In this document: positions 30,890 to 42,204 of the stretch, one piece after another
Layout of the letters: every line of letters begins with the position of its first letter
Numbering within the stretch: the first letter of the stretch is position 1
Assembly: GCF_043290135.1 (NCBI RefSeq)
Contig: NC_134709.1
Span: 108,740,145 to 108,804,144 of the forward strand
Length of the DNA: 64,000 bases
Reading direction: 5' to 3'
Source: Rhipicephalus microplus
Taxonomy: Eukaryota; Arthropoda; Arachnida; Ixodida; Ixodidae
Made by a program: the position numbers and the translations under genes
Notes under the pieces: generated by a model
Databases searched by the model: none
The model's input: the letters and a program-made list of their open reading frames with translations, nothing else
What the model was told of the DNA's origin: nothing

Positions 30890-33120
30890 TTGAGGGTGGT
30901 GCCCCTTAGCGGCCCGGGTTAACGAAGGCAAATATACTTATGCAAACTGAAAATAAAAAGGAAGCCTGCAGGCATTAGATAAGAAGAAAGGGGAAAGATA
31001 AGAAGTAAAATAAAAGTAAAGAAAGGAAAATGCAGTAAAAATGATAAAGAGAGCAAGGAAGAAAGGAGGAATGTTTTCATTATATAACCACCATTACCGT
31101 AAACCCCACAAGATTTTATTAGACCACTCAATTCTTGGCCGATCCCCCTATGCTTGCATGAGCCACAAGAGAAGGTCAACAACAAGAAGAGAAAACCGAA
31201 GAGAAGCAATGGGTGCCCTATTCAGACAGTGTCCAATTCTGGACACTGTTTTATTCCGCCATAATGTCAAATTTCGTAATAACGGCATTTTAAGCCGCCA
31301 ATCAGAAAGGTCGTAGCAGCTCACTTGGCCAATTAGCATCGATCAGTGGTGGAATCTGACAACATGGTGGAATTCGACAATATCCAGAATAGCAGGACTA
31401 CCCAGCATTTCCGGGCAGAGCTGCGTTAAAGCGAAGCTGCGTTTCTTTTTCTTTTTTTTTTTTTGTCTAAGTGTTTTCAAGCGCTGGTGCGTGGCTTCGT
31501 GGTAGAAAACTTGACTGCCAAGCAGAATGCCTGGGTTCTAATCCGAGTCGTAGTCCTGGTTGCAATGCTTGAATCGAAAGTATACGGGGCGGTGTCAACG
31601 CTGACGATTCATAGTAGCTTCCGCGGTACGGATCGATAAAGCAGATTGGTATGTAAGCTCACGATGAATAGTGAGCGCAAAAAAAAAAAAAAAAACTTCC
31701 TGATCGATGCTATACAAGCGTCGACGTTCGTTAGAATAATTACTCAGCTACAAGCGAGTGCTTGTCCCGCGTCGTCCATCGATTCGCCGTGTCTATTTCT
31801 GCGTCTTGTACATTATTCATCGATTGAAGAGCCTCCCCTTACGGTAAGTCTCGCTTGTGTAAAAGCGCGATTTGCATGCGAGGGATAGGAACACTTTGGC
31901 TTCTATCATCAGCGTAGTTATGGGTTTCGCATAAATTGCCCCGAGTATAAGATCGGCTATAGTATTGCTGCTGGCAGGCTTGTATGTCCCGCGGTTGGAA
32001 CGATGATGAGGAAGAGCACGCGACAAAGACGAGAAAGAATCTGTATTATTATACTAACGTGTCTACAAGACGTAACGTTGTACAAGACTACATACGTATA
32101 AAAATCAGAGTATTGCTCAAATTTAGAAATAAGTTCATTTCTTTATTTAAATAATTATATGCACTAGATGAAGCACTGTAATTTCTCAGGTCATCCGTAA
32201 TCTTTCTATTATCTAATCTCCATTATTCTAAAACTACACAATACTTTATAAAACCACTCAATTCTTGGCCAATCTCCCCCAGTGGTTATGCGCCACGGAC
32301 AATAGGTGAACATGAACATGAACACAATGTTGCCCGTGATCGGACCAGCCTGACGTTCTGTTGCACTGGTGGTTACAGGTTTCCGTTGCGACATATGAGG
32401 TTATACATTACTGGTGGAGATGCTGGGAAAACGTTGTCAACTCCAATTCTTCCTGTTAAAATCAACCGGGACTGTATTGAACACACCGCTCTTTTCCTGC
32501 CTCTTAAAGGCACACTCTAAAGTGAAACTATTACTTTTTTCAGATTGATCATTCGAGTGTCATCAGTCGAGAGGAAAACTCAAGGTCAAAGTCCCGTTTT
32601 TTAGTTTTGCGCCGAAATCCGCACACGTGAAGTCACGGATGTCAAACTGCATTTATCGTCCTTGTGGATTCATGGCCCAACAAAATTTAGTGCAACTTCG
32701 TATATTTTAAGGTTTATGGATCCTCTGAGGACAATGTATTTCATCTTTATTGATTAGGACCTATTTGGACCCTACCATACACCGTTAATATTTATGACAT
32801 CACAGCATTTTGTGCATAAGTTCGAAGAGTGTGTCGTCACCTGCATTTACTTCGCGCACGTTTCTGATCTTGGAATTGTGAAACAGTGATATACTGATTG
32901 GCGTTTCCATGTGGGAGGTAGTGGCCAAATATTGCACCAGGGTGGCCAATCCTTCTTTGACGAGGAAGTGCTTTACCGGCGGTGGTCACCACGGTGAGGC
33001 CACACCCCAGGCCTCTTTATGCAATTTCATCATTACGCAGAGAACTTTTTTTAATCCAGTGAGTAATTGCGCGGCACCAGGATTCGAACCACAAGCCTCT
33101 TGCACTTGAGACTGTTACCC
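30890..33120. other. Unassigned DNA with dispersed-repeat fragments
   Basis: 31226-31249 is a hairpin with 10-bp arms (ACAGTGTCCA/TGGACACTGT). 31090-31180 and 32230-32310 share CCACTCAATTCTTGGCC, part of a repeat also glimpsed at 38.7 and 56.6 kb. 31488-31560 is tRNA-like (GTGGCTTCGTGGTAGAA, GGGTTCTAATCC). 32500-32900 resembles 53545-53970, an interspersed repeat starting near AAGGGACACTAAA in the second copy. No gene is supported. Confidence 0.4.
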
Positions 33121-33126
33121 TAACTA

Positions 33127-33317
<191 letters not shown>

Positions 33318-33319
33318 TG

Positions 33320-34305
33320 AAGAAGAAGAAATGGACATGGCCGGGGACGTAGCGCGTAGGCTGGAAACTGGAAACCACTGGTTATGAAGGGTAACTGACT
33401 GAATTCCTAGAGAAGGTGAGTGGATGAGGGGGAGACAGAAAGTTAGAGGGGCAGATGAGATTAGGAAGTTCGCGGGTGTAAAGTAACAGCAGCCAGCACA
33501 GGACCGACTGGCGGGACATGGGAGAGGCCTTTGTCTTGAGGCGTAATGAGGATGATGATGATGATGTTTTAGTGATTATGATGATTATGATGATATACTG
33601 ATACTGCAAAAACCGTTTATCTCTTTAGTGTTCCTTTAAGGACGCGCCCGTTATTTTACAGGGGAGCAGCAAACGGCACAGGCTATTCGATATTGAGATG
33701 TCCGGCGTCCGTCAGCGTACAAAACGCACCCACGTGACCAGCTCCGATCGAGCAGTGACGTCAGATAACGAAGTCATTATGACGGCACAGATCAAGTAAC
33801 CTTGTGCCACACGTGTGACGTCACGCGATGATGTCATGAATTGGCATCGTGGATCGCTGAAGCATTGGCGTGCGCACGCGGGTAGGGCCCCCCCGTCACC
33901 TAAGAAGGGGCGGAAGGCCTGTGCTCCATACAGTGATTTCACAGAGGGGGGGGGGGGGGCGATGATCCTGTCCCCTCTGAAGGAGAAGCGTGCGCACGCT
34001 TATATGCGGTCAAGGGCGGACCATGCCCGGAAGCCGCCAGACAGCACGTACGTGTGGCGCAGGAAGCTTTGGCGGAGCAGAGCGCGGTTGGTATACGTAT
34101 TTCGCCACGTCAATCATGCGCAAGCATGTGTGGACTGTTCATCGCGAGAGAGCCCGAAGACCAGCGCGCTCACTGAGAACGCCGACGAAAGCAGATAGAA
34201 AAGGGCGCCTGTCAGCAATGCAGTGACCCACCTTCGTGAAGGGGAACGACTCAAACTTATTTGTTAAGCATAGCCTGGCATATTACACCAAGGCATAGAG
34301 TTTCC
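33320..34305. other. Unassigned DNA
   Basis: It includes a GA/TGA-rich part (33540-33600) and a G-run at 33947-33959. ORFs 33815-34198 and 33990-34226 overlap in different frames and lack domains. Confidence 0.3.
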
Positions 34306-34310
34306 TACTA

Positions 34311-34725
34311 TACACTAGAGGGAACTATGGCGCTAGTGTCTATGGGAGCTGCAACGCACGGCGCTTCAGCGAGAATGGGTATGATGCGTAGTACACACAT
34401 TTGTCTAACATCCGTACTTCTGGCCTGCTTTTGGCTCCGTGTGTGTTCGTGTGGCTTGGTGCTGTTTTCTTACGAAACAACTATTAGCAAATTTTCAGCG
34501 TTTGCGCTTCACAACCTTATTCTTTCAGGCTTATCATTTTAAATCGAGTCACCAAGTTCAAAAGGGTTTGTTCTTTCCTTCAAAACAAAACCGTAACCAG
34601 CAATAAACGAAGCCGCAAGTACGATTCGCCACCCGCAAGTACGAAGACTAGGCAAATGTGTGTACTACCCATCATTCCCATGGTCGCTGAATGATCGCAG
34701 CGCCAGAGTGCCGTCTAGTGTTGGG
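34311..34725. mobile_element. MITE candidate with about 100-bp imperfect TIRs
   Basis: The left end (34311-34430) and the reverse complement of the right end (34625-34725) share CACTAGAGGGAAC/CACTAGACGGCAC, TGGCGCT, ATTCAGCG/CTTCAGCG, GGGTATGATG/GGAATGATGGG and TAGTACACACATTTG. The core of about 190 bp is non-coding. I could not settle a target duplication, so the exact ends are approximate. Confidence 0.6.
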
Positions 34726-34729
34726 AATG

Positions 34730-35515
34730 GGAAGTAAGAGGGCAGAGAGTGAAGCATATAACAGCCCTGTATAGTATAACATAGTAGGCTGTATATGGTT
34801 ACGCGAAAAGAAAAGCCGTCTGCTACGAATTTCAGTAATGGTCTCCATTGTTAACTCCGCTGTGAGTTACTTCGCTCTCTACAACACACCCAAGCGCACG
34901 TGCCATTGGCAGTGTTATAGTGCCCATATATACTGGTATATTTTAGGCACTACAGGAATGCCTTTAGAGACGCCATTTTCTGAGTTCTACCTAAGGTCGC
35001 GTGCCATTGGCTGCGCCGTCAGTGACGGCGTTCATCTTTTCGAAGCCGTGCCGCCGAGTACGCACGCAGCAGTTTCAACTTACAACTTCCGCACGGGGAG
35101 GGCGAGGATCGTACAAAAGCCCGAAAATAAGACAACTTTCCAAGTACAGCACCGATAGGTGATCCGTGGAAAAACTCCTGTTCGCCGGACAGCACTCCGG
35201 GCACGAGAACATTCCTGGGTAACGAAGCGCGAGCAGCAACTGCAGGCAACTGCGCACCGAGAATCCGGCAGCCTTCATAGCCGAACGCAAGGGACAACGA
35301 TGAGCCGGGAAAGCGGCGTTGAAGGCAATGGCGGGATGCGGCATCGAATGGCGGGAACGCATTCGTCTGGTCCACCAACCTTCGAACACCGAACTTTCTC
35401 CAGAAAGGAACAATGTATTTTCAGATAGGGGCCTTGGTACAACGCGCGCTTTCAGCGTGAGTTTTCGGCGTGACACTTTGGCTTCGGAGAGAAAAATAAA
35501 GAAAGAAGATTGAAG
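34730..35515. other. Unassigned DNA
   Basis: Overlapping ORFs on both strands (34838-35158, 35019-35476) have no recognised domain. Confidence 0.3.
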
Positions 35516-35520
35516 GTGAG

Positions 35521-37440
35521 AGAGAGAGTAAATGCACTGTCGATCCCATCAGGGATCATTACAGAAATGGCATATTTGACTTGTCACGATATAAAATGCA
35601 AGTAGAGACATTCAAACACATGGAAAGAAGATAACGGCAGTTAACAAGGTAAATAAGGAAACTTAATATTACTTCATAATACATCCTAATACAGAAAAAT
35701 AAAAAAAGTTGTAAGAGGCATGCAAAAAATGCAATACTGAAGTAGGAATACAATGATATAAAAGTGAAAATAAAATGAAGTGCCAAAGTAAATAAAATGG
35801 TATGATGTATGCGACGGATAAAAGGAATTGTAGGTACAGTATAAAAACAGAAGTTATACAAAAGTATGGCGATACAAGTACATCATCACTGGACAGCATG
35901 TAGTTGATTTTAAAACAATCATAAAAAGGAGGATAACATAGCGCTTGTTGTTACATTAGGATCCAGCCTGTTCCATTCTCGTGTCAACAAAAGAGAAAAA
36001 ATGAACCTTCATGAGTTTCCGTATGAATGACGTGTTCAAGTAATGATAATGCGTGTTTGTGCCACGTTTGTCGTGTTTGTTTTCAACATAAGTATTTGGA
36101 AGTGTGAATCATGTCTTTGTGAATTAACTTATAGATAATTTTTAATCGCGCAAGCTGGACTCGGTATTGTGAGGATACCAGCCTGTTTTAGCAATGCTGT
36201 GGGTGAATATTTGAGCCTATATTTATTGTAAATGCACCTCAGTGCGTTTCTTTGAACTGCTTTGAGTTTGTAAATGAGTTCCTATAGTGCAAGGAAGCCT
36301 AACAACGTTAGCGTATTCTAAAGTTGATTGGACAAAGGTTTGGTATTGTAATAGTTTTGTGATAGAGAGTGGTAGTCCCAGGCGTCTATTAAAATAACAA
36401 TTTTTTAAAGCAGTTGCGTTGACGTTGTTCACAAAGCATTCCCATCTTAAGTCATGGGTTAGTGTTAGGCCAAGGTATTGTGTTTATTAACTGCGTTGAG
36501 AGTGGCGCGACCAATGGTGTAGTTAAAATCGTATGTGTGTTTCTTTCTCGTTATTAATTAAACAGCAGATTTTTTAATGTTCAGTGTCATTTGCCATTCT
36601 TTGCACCATTTGGATACCAAAAATAAAGAGTTGTTTAATGCAAGATGGTTCAATATAAGAATCAATTACATGGTATAAGACGCAGTCATCAGTGAAAAGT
36701 TTGACGCTGACAGAAATATTACAAGGTAGATGAGAAATGGGATTAGAGCCAGAACACTTTCTTGTGGAACTCCGAGTCTTGCGTTGGATTTATAGAAATG
36801 CTGCCGGTTGACATCTACGAAGTAGGTGCGGTCACTAAGATGACATTTCATCCAGGTGACGATGGGCCCATTCCTCAAAGTTGGTTCGAGTTTATGAATC
36901 AGTTTGTGATGCGACACATGGTCGAAAGACTTCGAGAAGTCTAAAAAAATAAGATCGATTCGTTTCTGTTGGTCTACACTTAGTGATACATCGTGCACAA
37001 GATCAATTTGTTGCGTGACTGTGGCGACACCTTTTCGCAATTCGTGCTGACAGGGTGTTAGTATTTTTTTTCCTTTTCGAGATGTTTGGTTATCTGCTTT
37101 AAAACGATTTGTTCCAAAGTTTTGCAGGCTGTGCATGTCAGTGAGATGGGTCTGTAGTTGGAAGGTTCGGTTTTACTTCCTGAATTTAGGAATGGAAGTT
37201 ATTTTAGCTGTTTTCCAGTCATTTGGAAGGGTCCCTGAGGACGCTGATTTGTCAAAGATAATGAATAAGTACTTCGCCATCCACTCAGCGTATCTGCGAA
37301 GGAATGCATTTGATATGTTGTAAGGTCATAATGAATTTTTAGAGTCTAGTTTGAGAGCAAGTCAAGTATGCTGTTTTGGTTATTGAACGTACATCAAAAG
37401 GTTTTAACTTAGAAGGACGTGCCTGTGGAAGTGTGCAATC
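35521..37440 (-). pseudogene. Decayed LINE (CR1/L2-type reverse transcriptase)
   Basis: On the minus strand 37136-36666 retains motif A (FLDFSKSFDHVSH) and a damaged motif B (GVPQESVLALIPF). The C-terminal block TREWNRLDP can be read around 35985-35960 only after frame changes. Several stops and frameshifts lie between, so no complete protein is encoded. The 3' end lies near the (GA)n tract at 35518-35529. The 5' part (endonuclease) is not seen. Confidence 0.75.
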
Positions 37441-37477
37441 ACCATACATCAAAATAGAGTAGAAGTAGTCATTAAGT

Positions 37478-37506
37478 ATTGGGACGTTAAACCCCACATA
37501 TCAATC
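37478..37506 (+). mobile_element. 29-bp Ruka tail with perfect 14-bp TSD
   Basis: Only the last 29 bp of the SINE (ending GGGACGTTAAACCCCACATA plus TCAATC) are present. They are flanked by exact AGTAGTCATTAAGT repeats (37464-37477 and 37507-37520). This is an extreme 5' truncation of a genuine retrotransposition event. Confidence 0.92.
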
Positions 37507-37805
37507 AGTAGTCATTAAGTCATATGCAAGAGAAAGAGAAAGTCATATTCAAGAGAAAGAGAAAAATAGAGATAAAAAATATCAAATGCGAGAAAACGCA
37601 TACAGATATGAGAGAGAAAGAGGAATTAAAAAAAAGAAAATAAATGAAAAAAGCTAAAAAGAAAACCACCAGACCTGCGTGCAACGCGCAGCATTTTCAC
37701 AACCAAATCTGGAAAAGTTGCCTTTCAGAGCCTTTTTTTAGCACTCTTTGGGCAGCTGCTGCAAGCACACACTACGCCATTAATAATTGTGTAGTAGGGA
37801 GGCGT

Positions 37806-38578
37806 GACGATGATATGTAGGGTTTAACGACCTAAAACCACCACACGAGGTGGCGCACAGGGAGGCACGTGGATTAGTGTGCCGTGAAATCCCTGAGGTG
37901 GCTGGATCTCCTGCTCCGGAGTTTAGGGACCAGCTGTTGACGTACAACGATATAACCAAACATTATTACTTAAAGCGCAGGGAATTTCCCTTGCCACATT
38001 CTAGACTTAACAGACGACAGGCGGTTATATGAAGACTTCTGCAGACAGGGACGTACCCCAACCCGGTCGTCATGAATAAAAATTAACCCAGACTGCGGGG
38101 TTTCAACTTATTGTAGTAAGTGTTGGGGCTTGCTCGATTCCGAACACATGCTCTGGCGCTGCTCGGCATTGGTCGGCGCGGCTTCTCACGGTGAACAGTG
38201 GTGGCAGCTAATGCTGCATTGTGACGCCCTGGCGGACCATCTCAGGGCTGTACAGAGGGCCCGTGTGGCGGCAGATGGGCTTGGCCTCTCTGTCCCGACG
38301 TAGGAGCAGCCAGCATCAGTCCTAGACTGATCCTCAGGACGTCAATAAAGTTCTCCATAACATGTCATATACTACATGATTATGAGAAACGCCATAGTGA
38401 AGAGCTCCGGGAATTTCAACCAACATGGGGTTCTTAAACGTGCACCCAAATCTGAGCGCACGGGCCTACACCATTTCCGCCTTCATCGGAGATGCAGCCG
38501 CCGCAGCTGGGATTCAATCCCGCGACCTTTGTGTCAGAAGCCAAGTATCTTAGCCACTAGACCACCGCGACGGGGCGG
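37806..38578 (-). mobile_element. Ruka SINE split by a LINE fragment
   Basis: The tail half (37806-37846: ATATGTAGGGTTTAACGACCTAAAACCACCA) and the body plus head (38368-38578, ending GACCACCGCGACGGGG) are the two parts of one minus-strand Ruka. The break falls inside the sequence normally reading AAAACCACCATATGATTATGAG, and an I-clade LINE fragment fills it. Confidence 0.8.
37847..38367 (+). pseudogene. 3' fragment of an I-clade LINE (RNase H end and C-terminal CCHC-like region)
   Basis: The translation begins VAHREARGL, the end of an RNase H domain as in I-type elements. It continues HYYLKRREFPLPHSRLNRRQAV, then RLLQTGTYPNP. After stops and frame changes comes EHMLWRC, matching the C-terminal CxxC...H...C motif of I/Jockey-group ORF2. 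It ends AATAAAGTTCTCC. It is 5'-truncated, with in-frame stops, and sits inside a Ruka copy. Confidence 0.75.
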
Positions 38579-39312
38579 CATTCACTATGCCATCCTTCGT
38601 CATTCTTCGGAGAAGTGTGATACCCTGAAGCACACTTGCTAGGTGCTTTGTGCATTATTTTTTTTGTGCTGCAGCTGATGACGATGAAAAATTATGCCAG
38701 AAGTTTTTTCTGCAATCCCCACAGCCCCCCAGAGTGGGTATGCGCCAGACTTGATAGGTGAACAAGGTTGCGCTTCTGTAAAGGTTTGGAGCATTCGACG
38801 ACCCCCTCGTTGCGCCATTCGTGACACGCTGTTTATTTGCTGTTCTAAAATGCTGGATTACTTATATGAAAGTGATTCCTTAACCGATATCAAGCCTGCC
38901 TAAGGCCAGTTTGCAGAGGAGTTCCAAGCACCGGCGTGGCTCAGTGGTAGAATACTAGGCTGACACGCAGCGGACCCAGGTTCGGATCCCATTGTGCCTT
39001 TAATGTCTGTCTTCTTATTTCGTGCGATAGCAGTTACGAACACCGGAGGCGGTGGCGGACAACTACGGCGCACGTGACCCTTGTTGCGATCTCACTACAG
39101 CTTTCGCTGTAATAGAAGTTGAGAGAACGTGTGCAGATATGAGACACAAAAATACAGAAAGCAAGCGGGCAAATTTTGTCTCGTGATAAAACGACTAGAG
39201 GAGCCAGTTGGTTGTACTTAGTGCAAACTTTTTGCGCGCTATATAATGATAGAAAATCTATCAACAAAAAATGGCAGCATATCCACTGAGTGAATAATGG
39301 AGAGTGCACGTG

Positions 39313-40026
39313 GGGCGAAGCATCCGCCCGTCCATTCGTTCTTGCTTCCGTCCATGCATGCCTGCGTCTGTGTGGCCGCCCATGCGTTCATCCGCCCATC
39401 CGTGCGTGCGTCTGTTCGTGCGCCCACACAATCATCTGTGCGCCCGTCCCTGCTTTCGTCCATGCATCCGCTCCTGCGTCCATCCGTCCATGCATCTGTC
39501 TGTGTGCCCATTCGTCCACCTATTCAACACTCCAAGTACCACCATCTCGCATCTTTTCATCATATATTCCTCATATAGAAGCACCGCCATCCAGCGGACA
39601 TTCTAAGGACTGAACGAGAGGAGGCACATGCACACATTCTAGCGGCTTGCGCTTCGTGTCTACTTCCCACCTTTAACCACCTTGATATGATATATACTAG
39701 TTCACTGTATTCATGACACTGTGGCTCAACGCTCGCTAAACCTTTCTAAAACCAAGGAGGTTACGCCCAGCGAGCATAACGTAGCGAACTTTTCCTGTAA
39801 GATAGTGCTCAATGTACATGCCAATGGTTGCTATTGGGGAATGAGAGACAGGGGAATTCGACTTTTAGTTAACGCGCACGCTGCGATTTTTTTATTGTTC
39901 AACAACGCACAGAAGAAATATCTCACTGGCACCACCTTGGAGGTCAAAAATGTAATAGACTGGTTACACACTACGACTACGACTACTACGAGGGACGAAT
40001 GGGTGCCGCTTTAAGGAGCTTCGCCC
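39313..40026. repeat. Element with degenerate CRTCC minisatellite and short inverted ends
   Basis: 39320-39525 is a degenerate (CGTCCATC)n-like array. GGGCGAAGC at 39313-39321 is inverted as GCTTCGCCC at 40018-40026. The same degenerate array type occurs at 11903-11940. I infer one repeat unit of about 0.7 kb containing its own minisatellite. Confidence 0.4.
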
Positions 40027-40107
40027 TTAAAAATGGACAAGCGCACCAGCGCGTTTCGCACAATGCGTTGGTTCATCACGCGTCTGCAGAATCTCGTTCC
40101 CCGACGC

Positions 40108-40180
40108 CATCACATGATTGCTCAGAGAGAGTGTATGGGTGCACATATGCCCCATATACTCTCTCAGTAATCATGTGATG
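40108..40180. repeat. Fold-back element, about 31-bp arms
   Basis: 40108-40139 and 40150-40180 are reverse complements with a few mismatches (CATCACATGATT...GAGAGAGT.TATGGG) around a loop of about 10 bases. It is a small hairpin MITE or a decayed one. Confidence 0.75.
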
Positions 40181-40925
40181 ATCATGTGCCTATAGGCCAC
40201 AGTGTCTTACCCAGCCCCTTACACAGGCCGGAGCACGCTAGGGCGTGAGCGCGCTCTGGCACTTCTTGAGCCACCTTTGGTGCATGCGTGTGCACCTTTT
40301 GGTTACCTTGTGTGCATGGTGGCCACACACGTCGGATCGAACTTTGCCATAAACTGCTTCGCATCTAAAAAATGGAAAAAGACAATGTGAGAGAACGAGT
40401 ACAGATCGTCAAGTGGTGTGTAATGTATATAAAGGACTTGCCATTAACAATTTTGATACCGTAGGCTCTGTGGCCTATAGAGGTGAGCACTATGCACCGG
40501 GAATCACGAGGTAACTGGTACGATGTCCCGCTACAGTGCCTTTCCTTCTCGTTTTTTTTTTCTTGGCAGTCTCTTCATATATATTTCACAACGTCACATC
40601 CGGGACAGAAATGCGTCCGCTGGGGCCGAGGTGGCCCCCGGAATAAAAGACTTTCGTGCTAAATTAGCCGCATACACCAACTGTTTCAATCAAACCGAGC
40701 GACATTCATTAAACCAGCACTGCGCCAACAATCGTGACCAAAACAACTAACTTCGTCTCACCCAAAATGTTTCATTTGTGTGCTAGTTGCTTTGTTATCG
40801 TATTTACATTTCAAAATTAGGTTTTTGTAGGGCGAAGTGGCAGTTGCTGAAGCAGATCATGCCTAATGACTGACTTTTCTACTTATTTTTGCCTCTTCGT
40901 GATTCTTTTCAAGTTAGCGCTACAG
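40181..40925. other. Unassigned DNA
   Basis: No recognised gene or element. The plus ORF at 40523-40750 lacks a domain. Confidence 0.3.
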
Positions 40926-40929
40926 TATC

Positions 40930-42200
40930 ACGCCATCCGTTTGCTGCAACATGGTATATCTGAAATAAAAAGTCACAGCTTTCCCGTAAAAGCGAAGCAA
41001 TGAACGCGATAGCGAGAAATTGGAAGGTCACGCGCAAAATATAAAGCAGATTGAAACGTGTCCCACGTTTCTCGCGCACAAATGACGCACAAAACGTACC
41101 AACAGGTACAAATGCACGCAAATAATCGTCGCAATTGTTACTTCGCTGTGTCTGCAAAGCGCACGCTTTTCGCGAACAGAGACTGGAATGATAGCAGTGA
41201 CCTCTGTGCGCCCGGTAACTGCAACATAATCGCTCCAGGTAAAGCCCTAGACCACCAAACACGCACAATCCTTCCCTCTTCCCCACCGCGAGATAAGGGC
41301 GTACGAGAGAGCACAACACCGACTAAATTGGAGAGCATCGCATCCCTCCTCTAAGAGGGCGAAATACGCGCGGGAGATTGGAGCGCGCGCCACCGCACGA
41401 TGTGGCGACGCGCGCTCACTGCGCCATCTTGCTGGTAATGCTGAAAAGATGATTCCCCCAGAGATGCCGGTCAGCGGCGGCAAGTGATATATATGAATAG
41501 CTTGCTGTTTGGACGTTGAAGGACGTGCTTCTCGGTGGCTGAGAGGTTAATGTTTCACACTCACGATTCACAGGACCCAAGTTCTACTACGCGCGCCAGA
41601 GTCTGTTGCTGGTCTTTTTTTTTCCTTTCTTGCACTTTCATATATATATCCGAACCTCACCATAACAAACTTGCATCTTACATGGAACAAAGGTTGCTAT
41701 ATGCAAAATTTCGTTATTAGTGTTTATTCTTAATGATAAATTCATTGCTAAACTATCTTTATTTACTTCGTTATAACCAATATTTCGTTACATCCGGATT
41801 CATTATATCAAGGTTTGAATATACGGTCAGTGACGGCGACGCCGGCAGAAAAATCCACCCAAGAGTGTCCATACAAATCGCAATAAAAAAACAAGTTGAG
41901 AGAACGGATACATATACGACAGAGAAAGCGAGAGATAGAGAAAAAAACAAAAAAGAGCAAGAAAGATAAAGGTGAGACAACGAGTGCAGATGTATGAGAG
42001 AGAAATAGAGAAAAATGGCAGACACAGAGAGAGAAAAGTACAAAACGAACCCCAAAAAGAAATAAGAAAGGGTGAGAGCAAGCATACCCATTTATAGTAC
42101 GTACAATATGAAAAATTGGGAAAGGGAAGCACTGGTGAGAACGAAAGAAAGACGCAGGTAAAACACAGCATAGTCTTATACAGTATAGTACAACAAGGGG
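40930..42200 (+). repeat. Large composite repeat, copy i
   Basis: 40940-41470 matches 47490-47960 in reverse. Landmarks are GTCACAGCTTT, GCAATGAACGCGATAGC, CACAAATGACGCAC, CCACCGCGAGATAAGGGCG and GATGTGGCGACGCGC. 41460-41900 matches 60150-60580. It includes a tRNA-like module at 41530-41605 (CGGTGGCTGAGAGGTTAATG, ACCCAAGTTCTACTACGCGCGCC) and a following TAACAAACTTGCAT...TACATCCGGATTCATTA segment. Confidence 0.7.
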
Positions 42201-42204
42201 TGTA

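Larger units (their letters stand above)
37690..39120 (+). repeat. Composite interspersed repeat with tRNA-Gly-like module, copy 1 (interrupted)
   Basis: The parts 37690-37803 and 38579-39120 align in order with 56380-57000. Shared landmarks are CAGAGCCTTTT, CTGCTGCAA, GCATTAATAAT/CCATTAATAAT, GTGGGTATGCGCCA, the tRNA-like block and GCGGCAGACAACTAC-like sequence. The tRNA-like block is 38930-39000 (GGCTCAGTGGTAGAATACTAGGCTG, GGTTCGGATCC). The intervening 37806-38578 is a nested Ruka plus a LINE fragment. Confidence 0.7.
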
